From Synechococcus sp. PROS-9-1 (GTDB lineage Bacteria; Cyanobacteriota; Cyanobacteriia; PCC-6307; Cyanobiaceae): a DNA stretch of 64,000 nucleotides. The translations under genes were made by a program, and so were the position numbers. The stretch spans positions 558,001 to 622,000 of the forward strand of contig NZ_CP047961.1 of the NCBI RefSeq assembly GCF_014279775.1, written 5' to 3'. Under the pieces are notes generated by a model. That model was not told the origin of the DNA. It searched no databases and saw only the letters and a list, made by a program, of their open reading frames with translations. Positions 35,111-44,225 of the stretch are shown piece by piece (the first letter of the stretch is position 1; every line of letters starts with the position of its first letter).

Positions 35111-36579
35111 GGTTTAGTGCTTGAAGTTGTAGGTGGTTTTGGCAGGATCACGGAGAAGCAACTGCCCTCTCCTTCTTTGCTTTGAACGCGAACTTCTCCG
35201 CCCATGGCAGACATCAGCAGGGCCACAACAGAAAGCCCGAGCCCCGTGCCGCTGCTTCCAGAGCTGTTTTTAGCCCGATGAAAGCGTTTGAAAATATGCG
35301 GTAGATCGCTTTCGGGAATGCCGATGCCTTCGTCTTTCACATCGATGGCGATCCCATCTGTATGAGGATGAAGCAGCAGCGTAATTAGAGAGTTTTGCGC
35401 GGAGTATTTGGCGGCGTTATCGATTAAATCCAAGAGCACTTGTTGCAGGCGGCCAGGATCAGCGAGTGCCTCACTGGATTCAACGTTAGGGATGTTGTTG
35501 CGCACTTCAAGCCTGCGATCCGTGAAATTGCTTCGGCTTAGGTCAGCAACTTTGTCCACCAATAGCCCAAGATCTACCAGCTCTTGGTTGAGTTGGAGTT
35601 GGCCGGAATCACCGCGGGAGAGGTCGAGGAGATCGTCGAGCAGCATGCGCATGCGAATGCTTTCCTCTTCTGCTGTTTTCAGTCCGCGACGTTCGTCGTC
35701 GCTTAATCCCTTGCTGCGCTTAATCGTGCGCTGCAGATACCCCTGAACGATGGTGAGTGGTGTTCGCAACTCATGGCTCACGGCACTCACAAAGCGACGC
35801 TGATCATTCCAGGACAGGGCCAGGCGTTCCATCAATTCGGCATAGGTCCTTGCCAACTGGCGCACTTCCTTTGGTGCCGCCGTCATCTCTGGAATCGGAT
35901 CTTGATTCAAGGTGTCGGCGGTAAGGGCGGCACTGCGCTCACTGAGTTGCAGCAGAGGCCTCACGATCCGCCTCACCATCACCGTGATCGTGACCAGCGA
36001 GAGCAGCATCGATCCCACCCCGATCAAGATCATCCAACCCAAAAATTCGTTTTGGATGCGTCCGGTGTCTGTGGCTTTTGCGCTGCTCCATAGCCTTTCC
36101 CCTGTGGGGTAGGAGCGACTCAGCAACGTGAGGTACTCCTGGCCTTGAACCGTGATCAGCCGGGTGTTCTGATCCTTCTTGTGAGCTTGCATGGTGGCTC
36201 GCATCATCTGCATCGGGATGGCGATATGGCCAAACGTCGGCAGCACGAGGCGTCCATCTGCCAGCTCGATCCATAGGGTGGTTCGCACGCTGGAGTGATC
36301 GCGTAGCTCCCGACTCACTTCTGCCTGAACCGTTGGGCTCCAATCTTTGGCTGAGTGCCCTTGGCCGAGTTGGTCCTGCGCCACCAGGTTGTTGCTCATG
36401 TGCTCCGCATTGGCCTGTAATTCCGCCTCCCCGTTGCGGATTTGATTGCGGTTACTGAGCCAAAGCCCCGTGGTGGTAGCCCCGGTGAATCCGATCAGCA
36501 CTGCGGTGTAGGCGGCCAGCTGCAGTTGGCCCTCAAGGCTGCCGAGAAGTTGCGATCGCCAGTTGGACCCAGATGCCAC
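35107..36579 (-). CDS. Membrane sensor histidine kinase
   Basis: About 490 residues from a GTG at 36579. Two membrane helices (AAYTAVLIGFTGATTTGLWL and ILIGVGSMLLSLVTITVMV) flank a periplasmic sensor domain. HAMP follows, then the phospho-acceptor box FVSAVSHELRTPLTIVQG, the N box LIDNAAKYS and ATP loops DEGIGIP and GTGLGLSVV. No response regulator gene is adjacent, so its partner is elsewhere. The frame is open to 36723, but that extension overlaps the divergent permease gene. Confidence 0.88.
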   Translation of the reverse strand: MASGSNWRSQLLGSLEGQLQLAAYTAVLIGFTGATTTGLWLSNRNQIRNGEAELQANAEHMSNNLVAQDQLGQGHSAKDWSPTVQAEVSRELRDHSSVRTTLWIELADGRLVLPTFGHIAIPMQMMRATMQAHKKDQNTRLITVQGQEYLTLLSRSYPTGERLWSSAKATDTGRIQNEFLGWMILIGVGSMLLSLVTITVMVRRIVRPLLQLSERSAALTADTLNQDPIPEMTAAPKEVRQLARTYAELMERLALSWNDQRRFVSAVSHELRTPLTIVQGYLQRTIKRSKGLSDDERRGLKTAEEESIRMRMLLDDLLDLSRGDSGQLQLNQELVDLGLLVDKVADLSRSNFTDRRLEVRNNIPNVESSEALADPGRLQQVLLDLIDNAAKYSAQNSLITLLLHPHTDGIAIDVKDEGIGIPESDLPHIFKRFHRAKNSSGSSGTGLGLSVVALLMSAMGGEVRVQSKEGEGSCFSVILPKPPTTSSTKP

Positions 36580-36640
36580 GAAATCGGTCCCCAGCGTTGA
36601 TGCCTTGCTGTCTTCGATTTTGGCAGCTGGACCAGGGAGA

Positions 36641-37540
36641 ATGAAACCCTTCACTCGTCCTGTTGCCTTGAGTTTTGCGGTTTCGCCCTTAGGCATCGCA
36701 CGCCCCACCCTTTCGGCCCGCATGGCCCGATGGGGTCTTGTGATTGTGGGGATCTACATCGCTGTTGCCCTGCTCACACCTGCACTGATCAGCGTTGGCT
36801 TCCTTCCGGATCCCAATGCCGGTTTGGACAATGCGATCTATGCCGCGCCGTCTGCGCAGCATTGGTGTGGCACCGACCGGCTTGGCCGCGATGTGTGTGT
36901 ACGCACATTGCAGGGGAGTGGTGTGGCCCTTCAAGTGGTGCTGCTGGCGGTCGTTCTTGCCCTGGTGGTGGGAGTGCCGGTTGGAATGTTGAGTGGCTAT
37001 CTGGGTGGCGGGGTCGACCGGGTGCTGGTTCTGCTCATGGACACGCTTTACACCTTGCCGGTGTTGTTGCTGTCTGTGGTGTTGGCGTTTCTGCTGGGTC
37101 GAGGCATTCCGAACGCAGCAGCAGCGCTGTGTGTGGTGTACATCCCGCAGTACTTCCGGGTGGTGCGCAATCAAACAGCTCAGGTGAAATCGGAGCTGTT
37201 CGTGGAGGCAGCACAAACCCTCGGGGCCGGTCCAATTTGGATTCTGCGGCGCTATCTGTTCCGCAATGTGATCACTTCAGTGCCCGTGCTGCTCACCTTG
37301 AATGCTGCCGATGCGGTGTTGGTGCTCGGAGGCTTGGGCTTTCTGGGCCTGGGCTTGCCAGAAACGGTGCCGGAATGGGGAAGCGATCTCAATCTGGCGC
37401 TTGCAGCTGTGCCCACTGGCATCTGGTGGACGGCTCTCTATCCAGGCCTGGCGATGTTTGTGCTGGTGCTGGGTTTGTCGTTCCTCGGTGAAGGGCTCGA
37501 GGCTTGGGTGAGCAGTACGGGTCGCGACGCGGCAAACTAA
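36641..37540 (+). CDS. ABC transporter permease, DppC/OppC type
   Basis: About 299 residues. Typical of the second permease of peptide/nickel/opine importers: HWCGTDRLGRDVCVRTLQGS near the N-terminus, six or so membrane helices, and the EAA loop FVEAAQTLGAGPIWILRRYL. Starts at ATG 36641 or 36722 are plausible. Its partners (DppB, ATPases, binding protein) are not in this window, so the substrate is unknown. Confidence 0.85.
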   Translation: MKPFTRPVALSFAVSPLGIARPTLSARMARWGLVIVGIYIAVALLTPALISVGFLPDPNAGLDNAIYAAPSAQHWCGTDRLGRDVCVRTLQGSGVALQVVLLAVVLALVVGVPVGMLSGYLGGGVDRVLVLLMDTLYTLPVLLLSVVLAFLLGRGIPNAAAALCVVYIPQYFRVVRNQTAQVKSELFVEAAQTLGAGPIWILRRYLFRNVITSVPVLLTLNAADAVLVLGGLGFLGLGLPETVPEWGSDLNLALAAVPTGIWWTALYPGLAMFVLVLGLSFLGEGLEAWVSSTGRDAAN

Positions 37541-37560
37541 AAGAAATTGGTGTCTCACGC

Positions 37561-37821
37561 ATGACGCTTTGGGCCACATTGATCTTGCTTGGCCTGATGA
37601 CCTACCTGTGGTTGGCAGGCCGCAGAAATCCCGACGACGTGATTGGTCTCCTAGAGCAAATCCTGGCCATCACCCTCGGTTTGGTGGTGCTGTTTATTGG
37701 CCGTAGTTTGCTTTTGGAATTGCTGGTATTGGTGTTTGCCCTGCGTTTACCCGCTGCGCGTCGCAATCATCCTGTGGTCGCACGCTCCAAGGCAGGAAAA
37801 GACATGTTGATGCCGTTCTAA
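37561..37821 (+). CDS. Hypothetical membrane protein, 86 residues
   Basis: Two hydrophobic segments (MTLWATLILLGLMTYLWLA and ILAITLGLVVLFIGRSLLLE) followed by a basic tail (RLPAARRNHPVVARSKAGK). It starts 20 bp after the permease on the same strand. Family not recognised. Confidence 0.65.
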   Translation: MTLWATLILLGLMTYLWLAGRRNPDDVIGLLEQILAITLGLVVLFIGRSLLLELLVLVFALRLPAARRNHPVVARSKAGKDMLMPF

Positions 37822-37827
37822 CGGCAC

Positions 37828-37854
37828 GTGTTGATGTCAGGTTGACGTCAACAC
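37828..37854. terminator. Long hairpin between convergent genes
   Basis: GTGTTGATGTCA pairs with TGACGTCAACAC (12 bp with one G-T, 3-base loop). It lies between the 86-residue gene and the end of trmH. No clear T-run on either side, so a stem-type barrier or weak bidirectional terminator. Confidence 0.5.
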
Positions 37855-37858
37855 TTGA

Positions 37859-38548
37859 TCAGCAGCGCAGTTTTGCGCTGCGTGGTAAGTCGCCTTGAAT
37901 CTCACCCTCATCGTTGAGCGTTGGATAAGCGCGCTCTTGCTCGCGGCACCACAGCGCTACATCCGGATAGGCCCACTCGAACAACAGATTGTCGTAGTCC
38001 TCTGCTGGGATTCCCTCCCCATCGGATGGGGCAAGTCCAGCCGCTTCCCGCTGACGTAGTGCCTCAAACAAAAGGGTTGCAGTGGCCACCGACACGTTGA
38101 GCGACTGCACCATTCCACGCATTGGGATGAACACGTCCGTGTCCATCAGCTTGGTGGCGCTTTCGCTTAATCCCCATTTTTCTGCCCCTAAAACAAAGGC
38201 GCTGGGACCGGTGAAGTCACAGTCGCGGTAATCCACAGCATCCACGCTCAGATTGGTGCCATACAAGTGAAATCCCTTGTCTTTGAGCTTTTTTACGGCT
38301 GTCTCGATGTTTGGGTGGCCGTGTAACGGCACCCAGCGTTGACTGCCTTGAGCCGTGCTGTTGTAGGTGCGCGAGCGGCCACTGAGACTCACAGCATGGG
38401 CTTCAAGCACGCCAACGGCATCGCAGCTGCGCAGGATGGCGGAGAGGTTGTGGGGTTTGTCCACGTGCTCAACCAACACGCTGAGGTTGGCCATGCGTTG
38501 GTTCAACACCGCACGCAACCGCTCGAAACGACGGGGAAGGATGGGCAT
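37859..38548 (-). CDS. trmH: tRNA (guanosine-2'-O-)-methyltransferase TrmH
   Basis: 229 residues from the ATG at 38548. SPOUT-class motifs: VLVEHVDKPHNLSAILRSCD, ALVLGAEKWGLS-like (AFVLGAEKWGLSE) and MVQSLNVSVATATLLFEALR, which form the knotted SAM site. Methylates the ribose of G18 in tRNA. Confidence 0.9.
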   Translation of the reverse strand: MPILPRRFERLRAVLNQRMANLSVLVEHVDKPHNLSAILRSCDAVGVLEAHAVSLSGRSRTYNSTAQGSQRWVPLHGHPNIETAVKKLKDKGFHLYGTNLSVDAVDYRDCDFTGPSAFVLGAEKWGLSESATKLMDTDVFIPMRGMVQSLNVSVATATLLFEALRQREAAGLAPSDGEGIPAEDYDNLLFEWAYPDVALWCREQERAYPTLNDEGEIQGDLPRSAKLRC

Positions 38549-38676
38549 GGCGCATCGTTCTCTGTCTTGAGGGTATGGGATGCCGCTCTCGGTCACATCT
38601 AGACGCATGGCGAGGCGGGTTCAGTCACCGATGTTGGGCTCTGTTTCAGAAAGATGGAGCTGTTGCTTCCTCTGCC

Positions 38677-39000
38677 ATGAAACGCACCTGGTTTGCTTTG
38701 TCTCTGATGTTGCTGTCGGCAATGCCTGTATCTGCCAAGCCGTACACGGTTTATGACTACGACCCCGCCTATTTGGATCAGCGTTATCGCAGAGCACCTC
38801 GCCATTCCCAGGCACGCTCCAACCGCGATGTCTATGTCAATAATCAAGACACCAATAGTTGCCTGGAAGGCAGTGTGATCGGAGGTTTGTTGGGTGCTGG
38901 CCTTGGTGCTGCCTTATCTCGGGGCAATGGCCGCTGGGTGGGTGTTCCCGTTGGTGGGGCCGCTGGTGCTCTGCTGGGCTGCCAAGTCGATGGGGGCTGA
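38677..39000 (+). CDS. Secreted glycine-zipper protein, 107 residues
   Basis: Signal peptide MKRTWFALSLMLLSAMPVSA, then a Tyr/Asp/Arg-rich stretch (YDYDPAYLDQRYRR) and a glycine-zipper hairpin (SVIGGLLGAGLGAALSRG...GVPVGGAAGALLGCQ). Similar to SlyB/OsmB-like outer-membrane or periplasmic glycine-zipper proteins, but there is no lipobox. Function unknown. Confidence 0.7.
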   Translation: MKRTWFALSLMLLSAMPVSAKPYTVYDYDPAYLDQRYRRAPRHSQARSNRDVYVNNQDTNSCLEGSVIGGLLGAGLGAALSRGNGRWVGVPVGGAAGALLGCQVDGG

Positions 39001-39005
39001 TGCGT

Positions 39006-39209
39006 TCAGCGATCCCCTGTAGAGCCAAAATTGGCTTCCAAAATTGCGGCTTGCAAGAGAATTTGCATCGTGTGCAGATTCTCTTGCTCGTAGGGCTCAC
39101 CACCTGGCCAACGCTCGAGCCGATAGGTCACCGCATCCAGCAGCAACCTGAGGTCTGCTGGGCTTAGAGACAGATCGATTCGTAAATCACCGTTGTCTTG
39201 GGTTGTCAT
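39006..39209 (-). CDS. Hypothetical protein, 67 residues
   Basis: MTTQDNGDLRIDLSLSPADL, then RLLLDAVTYRLERWPGGEP and a helical end (NLHTMQILLQAAILEANFGS). Soluble, ATG start, convergent with the glycine-zipper gene at 6 bp. No family recognised. Confidence 0.6.
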   Translation of the reverse strand: MTTQDNGDLRIDLSLSPADLRLLLDAVTYRLERWPGGEPYEQENLHTMQILLQAAILEANFGSTGDR

Positions 39210-39302
39210 AAGGCCTGAAAGAAAACCTGATCGTTGAGGTGAGTCGCTCGAACTCTTGAAAGGATGGCTTACTAAGTCACATTGGCTTGAAACGAGCGGT
39301 TA

Positions 39303-39668
39303 GTGGTGGGTTGCTGTGATGAGCGGGTTTGGCATGCAGTCAGCTTGATTCCTCATGGTCATTTGGCCACCTATGGCCAGGTGGCTGACTGGATCGGGGC
39401 CTGGGGCTGTGCTCGTCAGGTGGGATGGGCTCTACGCCGGCTGAGCTTGCCTTCTGAAGTGCCTTGGCAGCGTGTTGTGAATGCCAAGGGACGGATTTCG
39501 ATGAGCCTCAGTCGCGAGGGATCTGATTGGATGCAGCGCCAGCTTTTGATTGCAGAGGGAATCCCTGTGGATGCAGAAGGCCGGCTCCCTTTGAAGCGAT
39601 TTCTCTGGAGGCCGGACCTCGAGGCGCTAGCTCTAGAGATCAATCAATTCGCCATTGCCCGTGAGTGA
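39303..39668 (+). CDS. Alkyltransferase-like protein (ATL), MGMT fold without the acceptor cysteine
   Basis: 121 residues. The DNA-binding part of O6-alkylguanine transferases is clear (HGHLATYGQVADWIGAWGCARQVGWALR). The acceptor motif PCHRV reads PWQRVV here, so it cannot take up alkyl groups. Such ATL proteins bind O6-alkylguanine and recruit nucleotide excision repair. GTG start; its end overlaps the rsmB start. Confidence 0.85.
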   Translation: MVGCCDERVWHAVSLIPHGHLATYGQVADWIGAWGCARQVGWALRRLSLPSEVPWQRVVNAKGRISMSLSREGSDWMQRQLLIAEGIPVDAEGRLPLKRFLWRPDLEALALEINQFAIARE

Positions 39669-41004
39669 GCCCGAAGTCAACGGCGCCAAAATTGGTTTAC
39701 CGGCGCGTCGTTTGGCCTGGGAGGTGCTGGAGGCCGTTGCTGCGGGTGCCTATGCCGACGTCGCCTTAGAGCGGGCGATTCGCCAAAGTTCCCTGTCTCC
39801 AGCGGATCGTGGTCTGGCCACAGAGCTCGCGTATGGATGCATTCGCTGGCGTCAATGGCTGGATGGTTGGTTGGATCGTCTCGGCAAAGTTCCAGCCCAC
39901 AAGCAGCCTCCCCGGTTGCGTTGGCTGTTGCATCTCGGCCTATATCAAGTACTACGCATGCAGCGCATCCCAGCAGCTGCCGCAGTGGACACCACGGTGG
40001 AGCTGGCCAAGCGCCACCGGCTCTCCAAGTTGTCTCCCGTGGTGAATGGGGTGCTCCGCTCGGCCCTACGCGCCAAGGAGGCCGGCGAGACCCTGCCTGT
40101 GCCAGACCAACCCTCCGAACGGCTGGCGTTGTGCCATTCCCTTCCCGTTTGGTTTGCTGAGAGCCTGTTGAGCTGGTCTGGTCCTGAACAAGCTGAGCGT
40201 GTGGCGATCGCCTGCAATCAAGTGCCCCCCTTGGATCTGCGCGTGAATCGCTTGTGCTCCACTCCTGAGGTGGTGGCGGATGCATTGGCTGAGGCGGGGG
40301 TGCCCACGCAGCCGATTGATGGTTGCCCAGATGGCTTGCAGGTGCTCGCACCTGCGGGAGATTTGCGCCTTTGGCCTGGTTTTGAACAGGGGCATTGGAG
40401 CGTGCAGGATCGATCGGCTCAGGCTGTTGCTCCGCTGTTAGCGCCTCAGCCTGGAGATCGGATTCTTGATGCTTGCGCTGCTCCTGGTGGAAAGGCAACC
40501 CATCTGGCGGAGCTGATGGGGGATGTGGGAGAGATCTGGGCCGTGGATCGCTCCGCTGGTCGCTTAAAGCGAGTGGCTGCTAATGCGGCTCGCTTGGGAT
40601 GCGGTTCGATCCATGCGCTGGCAGCGGATGCGGCCGACCTCCTTGCACAACAGCCCGAATGGCGTGGCTTTTTTCAACGCATCCTGCTCGATGTTCCTTG
40701 CTCGGGGCTGGGGACGTTATCTCGGCATCCTGATGCCCGTTGGCGCGTAACCGCTGCAACGGTGGAGGAGCTGTTGCCGCTGCAAGCGCACTTACTGGAG
40801 GCGATGCTGCCCTTGCTCGCTCCTGGTGGCCGCTTGGTGTACGCGACTTGCACGATCCATCCCGCGGAGAACGGCGCGCAGATCAACAAGCTTGTTCAGG
40901 AGCATGCTGACTTTCAGTTGGAGTCTGAGCAGCAGAGCTGGCCTAACCCCGATGGGGGTGATGGGTTCTATACCGCAGTGATCACTGCGCCGGCAAAGGC
41001 CTAA
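39661..41004 (+). CDS. rsmB: 16S rRNA (cytosine-967-C5)-methyltransferase RsmB
   Basis: About 447 residues from GTG 39661 (TTG 39655 also possible). The N-terminal NusB-like RNA-binding domain (RRLAWEVLEAVAAGAYADVA) is followed by the SAM domain: DACAAPGGKATHLAELM and the catalytic cysteine pair in VPCSGLGTL and YATCTIHPAEN. The start overlaps the ATL gene by 8 bp; the 3' end overlaps the PBP gene by 23 bp in convergent orientation. Confidence 0.92.
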   Translation: MSEPEVNGAKIGLPARRLAWEVLEAVAAGAYADVALERAIRQSSLSPADRGLATELAYGCIRWRQWLDGWLDRLGKVPAHKQPPRLRWLLHLGLYQVLRMQRIPAAAAVDTTVELAKRHRLSKLSPVVNGVLRSALRAKEAGETLPVPDQPSERLALCHSLPVWFAESLLSWSGPEQAERVAIACNQVPPLDLRVNRLCSTPEVVADALAEAGVPTQPIDGCPDGLQVLAPAGDLRLWPGFEQGHWSVQDRSAQAVAPLLAPQPGDRILDACAAPGGKATHLAELMGDVGEIWAVDRSAGRLKRVAANAARLGCGSIHALAADAADLLAQQPEWRGFFQRILLDVPCSGLGTLSRHPDARWRVTAATVEELLPLQAHLLEAMLPLLAPGGRLVYATCTIHPAENGAQINKLVQEHADFQLESEQQSWPNPDGGDGFYTAVITAPAKA

Positions 41005-42988
41005 AGAATTCATCCACCGGTGGGCCACCAGACGGGCTCACATAACGGGGCGTGGGTGTAGGTCGATCATCTGTTTCACCAAGCAGATCACGATCTGGAA
41101 GGGGCCCGTCACCAGGCTGCGGATTGTTGGGGTCACTCGCTTTCTTTTTGCCAGGACGTTGAAGAAACGGGCGTACAACTTTGGGCTTGGCTGGAAACGT
41201 CTGTGCCGGAAATTCAGACTTGATTTGATTCATGAATTGCTTCCAAGCCCACGCGGATTCGCCACTGTTGCTCTTGGTTTCCGCGTTGTTGTCGTGACCG
41301 AACCAAACGGCGGTGGTGAGTTGGGGAATCGAGCCGATGAACCAGATATCGCGGCCCCCCTCGGATGTTCCAGTTTTTCCTGCCACCGGGCGATCATCCA
41401 GCTTGGCTGCAATTCCAGTGCCGCCGCTTACCACCCGCTGCAGCATCCAATTCATGGTGTCGGCCACATCACTATTCATGGCACGAATTCCGCGGTTGCC
41501 ATCAACTCTGCGGCTCCAAAGCACGTAACCCCCAGGACCACGGATCTCTTCAAAGGCGGAGGGTTTCACGTACACACCGCGGTTGTTCACAGCGGAATAG
41601 GCGGCTGTCATGTCCAGAACGGTTTGTTCATAGGCACCGATGGCCATCGGGTAATACCGGCCGAGAGGGCGTTGGTTGCCAATCCCGAGATTGTTGGCCA
41701 TCGCAATAATCGGGTCAAAGCCCACCTTGTCCTGCAATTGCACCGCAACGGTGTTGAGCGAATTCTTTAAGGCATCGGCGAGAGAAATCTTGCCAAAATA
41801 TTTTTTGCCAAAGTTTTTGGGGCAGTAACCGTTCCAGCAGCGGGGCTTGTCTAAGAAAATATCTTCTGGTTTAACGCCGGCATTAATCGCAGCGCTGTAG
41901 GGAAACAGTTTGAAGGTGGAACCTGGCGATCTAAGGGCCTGTGTGGCGCGGTTGAACTGGCTGGAGTAAAAGTTTTTTCCTCCCACCATCACCCGTACTA
42001 ATCCGGTGCCTGGCGCGATCGAAACGATGACGCCCTCAGTGCCATTCGGTGCGATTTCTCGCACCACCTTCTGGGCTTTGCGTTGCCAATCGAGATTGAG
42101 ACTGGTGCGAATCTTGAGTCCTCCCACCTCCAGTTGTTCTGGGGTGAGCAAGGCGGGCAGCTGTTGGGCGACCCAAGTTGTGAAATAGGGAGCGGTGCTG
42201 TTGTAATACTTCGGTATGGCTGGTTTAAGGGCCAATGGGCTGTTGCGAGCTGCTTCCGCTTCGCCCGAGGTGATGAACCCCTCCTGCTCCATGCGGCTGA
42301 TCACGATGCTGCGCCTTTGCAGGGCGATCTCAGGGTTCACCAGCGGCGAATAGAGCGAGGGTGCGGGTGGCATCCCAGCGATCAGAGCCGCCTCTGGGAG
42401 GGTTAGCTCCTCCGGTTGCTTGGAGAAATACACCCACGCCGCATCGGAGACGCCATAGGCGCTGGATCCGAGATACACAAAATTGAGGTATTGCTCGAGG
42501 ATCTGCCCCTTGCTCAGTTGACGCTCGAGCTTGTAGGCCAGTGCTGCTTCTTTGAGTTTGCGCGTGACCGTCCTGTCCTGGCTTAAGAACACCGTGCGGG
42601 CCAGCTGTTGGGTGATGGTGCTCCCTCCTTCGCGAACAGCGCCCTGCTTCAAATTAGTGACGACGGCCCGTCCGATTCCCCAGAGATCAACGCCGTCATG
42701 GTCAAAGAAGCGGCGGTCTTCAGCTGCAATGAAGGACTGCATCACGAGCTTGGGCATTTGCCCTGATTTGATCTTTTCCCGGGTGGCTGGCCCGAGTTTT
42801 TGGATCACCTTGCCGTTGCTCGAAAGGAGCGTGATCGTTCCAGGCCTGTTGAAAAGATTGATCCCCCTTGCATCCGGCAAGGTTGAATCAATCGCTCGTG
42901 TGATGGCGGCCTGCCCGAGCGCAGCACCACTACCAATCGCAACGGCGACGCCTGCAACCAGGATCCAGTGACGACGGGTGCGAATCAC
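40982..42988 (-). CDS. Class A penicillin-binding protein (transglycosylase/transpeptidase)
   Basis: 668 residues from a GTG. N-terminal membrane anchor; GT51 glycosyltransferase with the catalytic Glu in AAEDRRFFDHDGVD and REGGSTITQQLAR; transpeptidase motifs SPGSTFK (SxxK), SLN (SxN) and AGKTGTSEGG (KTG). A Pro/Lys-rich tail follows (PGKKKASDPNNPQPGDGP). It polymerises and crosslinks peptidoglycan. The GTG overlaps the chlG stop by four bases. Confidence 0.93.
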   Translation of the reverse strand: MIRTRRHWILVAGVAVAIGSGAALGQAAITRAIDSTLPDARGINLFNRPGTITLLSSNGKVIQKLGPATREKIKSGQMPKLVMQSFIAAEDRRFFDHDGVDLWGIGRAVVTNLKQGAVREGGSTITQQLARTVFLSQDRTVTRKLKEAALAYKLERQLSKGQILEQYLNFVYLGSSAYGVSDAAWVYFSKQPEELTLPEAALIAGMPPAPSLYSPLVNPEIALQRRSIVISRMEQEGFITSGEAEAARNSPLALKPAIPKYYNSTAPYFTTWVAQQLPALLTPEQLEVGGLKIRTSLNLDWQRKAQKVVREIAPNGTEGVIVSIAPGTGLVRVMVGGKNFYSSQFNRATQALRSPGSTFKLFPYSAAINAGVKPEDIFLDKPRCWNGYCPKNFGKKYFGKISLADALKNSLNTVAVQLQDKVGFDPIIAMANNLGIGNQRPLGRYYPMAIGAYEQTVLDMTAAYSAVNNRGVYVKPSAFEEIRGPGGYVLWSRRVDGNRGIRAMNSDVADTMNWMLQRVVSGGTGIAAKLDDRPVAGKTGTSEGGRDIWFIGSIPQLTTAVWFGHDNNAETKSNSGESAWAWKQFMNQIKSEFPAQTFPAKPKVVRPFLQRPGKKKASDPNNPQPGDGPLPDRDLLGETDDRPTPTPRYVSPSGGPPVDEFFRPLPAQ

Positions 42989-43938
42989 ATTCCCTGCGTC
43001 AGGGGACTGTGGCCGATTGCTAGGGCTGTGACCAGCATTCCAAGCACAAGAAAGGGCTGGGCACTGGCCTGATATTTCACATCGAATTCCACTGGATCGC
43101 GAAGCAGCCAGATGTCTTGAAAAGTGATCTGAGGCACGATCAATAACACCAGCAGTACGGCTGCAAAATGCTGCCCGATTGCGATCAGAACCGCAACCAT
43201 CAGGAGTTGGAAGAGGTCGATCATCCCAGCGCTGATCCAGCTTGCCGGCCCAATCCCAAATGCAACAGGGAGTGACTGAAGGCCGAGGGCGCGATCACCT
43301 TCCACACTTTTGAAGTCATTGACCACAGCAATGCCCAAGCCAGCAAGGCTGTAAGCAAGCGTGAGCAGCGCCGTCGCCCAGGTGAGCTGACCGAAGAGGG
43401 CCTGGCCCGCCCACCAGGGCAGTGCGATGTAACTGGCACCGAGGGCGTAATTGCCCAACCAGCCGTTTTGTTTCAGCTTGAGAGGAGGAGCTGAATAGAT
43501 GTAGCTCACAAAAGAGCCGCCAAGGGCGAGCAGGAACAACACGGGAGTGCTGTGTCCAGCCCAGACATCCAAACCCCAAGACACCGCTAAGCCGGCGATC
43601 AGCAGGCCCCAGATCTGAACCTTGACCTGGCCGAGACTGATCGCTCCTGACGGGATCGGCCGGTAGGGCTCATTGATCGCATCGATCTCGCGGTCGTAGT
43701 AGTCATTGATGGTTTGGGTGTAACCGGCGAGCAGAGGGCCACTCATCACCATGCAGGCCAACGCAGCGCCCACATGGTCAAGACGCCATTCGTAATTTCC
43801 ACTGGCTGCCGCACCACACACCACTCCCCAGATCAAGGGGATCCAGGTGACTGGTTTCATCAGCTGCAAGCGCAGCTTCCAAATGTTCGAGGTGCCACTG
43901 GCACCTTTCATTCCGAGCAGCTGACGGGCGTCACTCAC
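42985..43938 (-). CDS. chlG: Chlorophyll synthase ChlG
   Basis: 317 residues, from a GTG. UbiA-type prenyltransferase with the Mg-binding aspartate motifs DYYDREIDAINEPYRP and DFKSVEGDRALGLQSLP and about nine hydrophobic helices. It attaches phytol or geranylgeraniol to chlorophyllide in the thylakoid membrane. It lies between a DUF2862 gene and the PBP gene on the same strand. Confidence 0.95.
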   Translation of the reverse strand: MSDARQLLGMKGASGTSNIWKLRLQLMKPVTWIPLIWGVVCGAAASGNYEWRLDHVGAALACMVMSGPLLAGYTQTINDYYDREIDAINEPYRPIPSGAISLGQVKVQIWGLLIAGLAVSWGLDVWAGHSTPVLFLLALGGSFVSYIYSAPPLKLKQNGWLGNYALGASYIALPWWAGQALFGQLTWATALLTLAYSLAGLGIAVVNDFKSVEGDRALGLQSLPVAFGIGPASWISAGMIDLFQLLMVAVLIAIGQHFAAVLLVLLIVPQITFQDIWLLRDPVEFDVKYQASAQPFLVLGMLVTALAIGHSPLTQGM

Positions 43939-43949
43939 TAGGTCAATCC

Positions 43950-44171
43950 TCAGCCGGGCGCGATTTCGTCTTCGAAGAACCAGCTGGTAGAGCCATCACT
44001 GAGCTGAACGACCACGCCGATTCCTTTTCCGTCAACAGTGCGGAAATCAACCACGGTGCCGGTGGAGTCTTTCTTGAGGAGTTCCACCAGGGCACCGGGA
44101 ATGCGATCGCGGACCCGGGTGACCCGGACCTTTGAGCCGATGTCGATCGTGACTGACGTCTGCTGTGACAT
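43950..44171 (-). CDS. DUF2862 family protein
   Basis: 73 residues with SH3-like beta pattern: [40 protein letters not shown] and [11 protein letters not shown]. Small cyanobacterial and plastid family of unknown function, often near photosynthesis genes. It precedes chlG by 11 bp and is probably co-transcribed. Confidence 0.8.
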   Translation of the reverse strand: MSQQTSVTIDIGSKVRVTRVRDRIPGALVELLKKDSTGTVVDFRTVDGKGIGVVVQLSDGSTSWFFEDEIAPG

Positions 44172-44225
44172 GGCCTGCCAGGCTTGAGAAGTGGCCGCAA
44201 CACTAACAGCCTCTTTTCAACTGTC

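Noticed and set aside
36730-37491. 253-codon frame overlapping the ABC permease
   Set aside because: Same strand, different frame; Cys/Gly/Trp-rich nonsense composition; the permease frame is clearly the real one.
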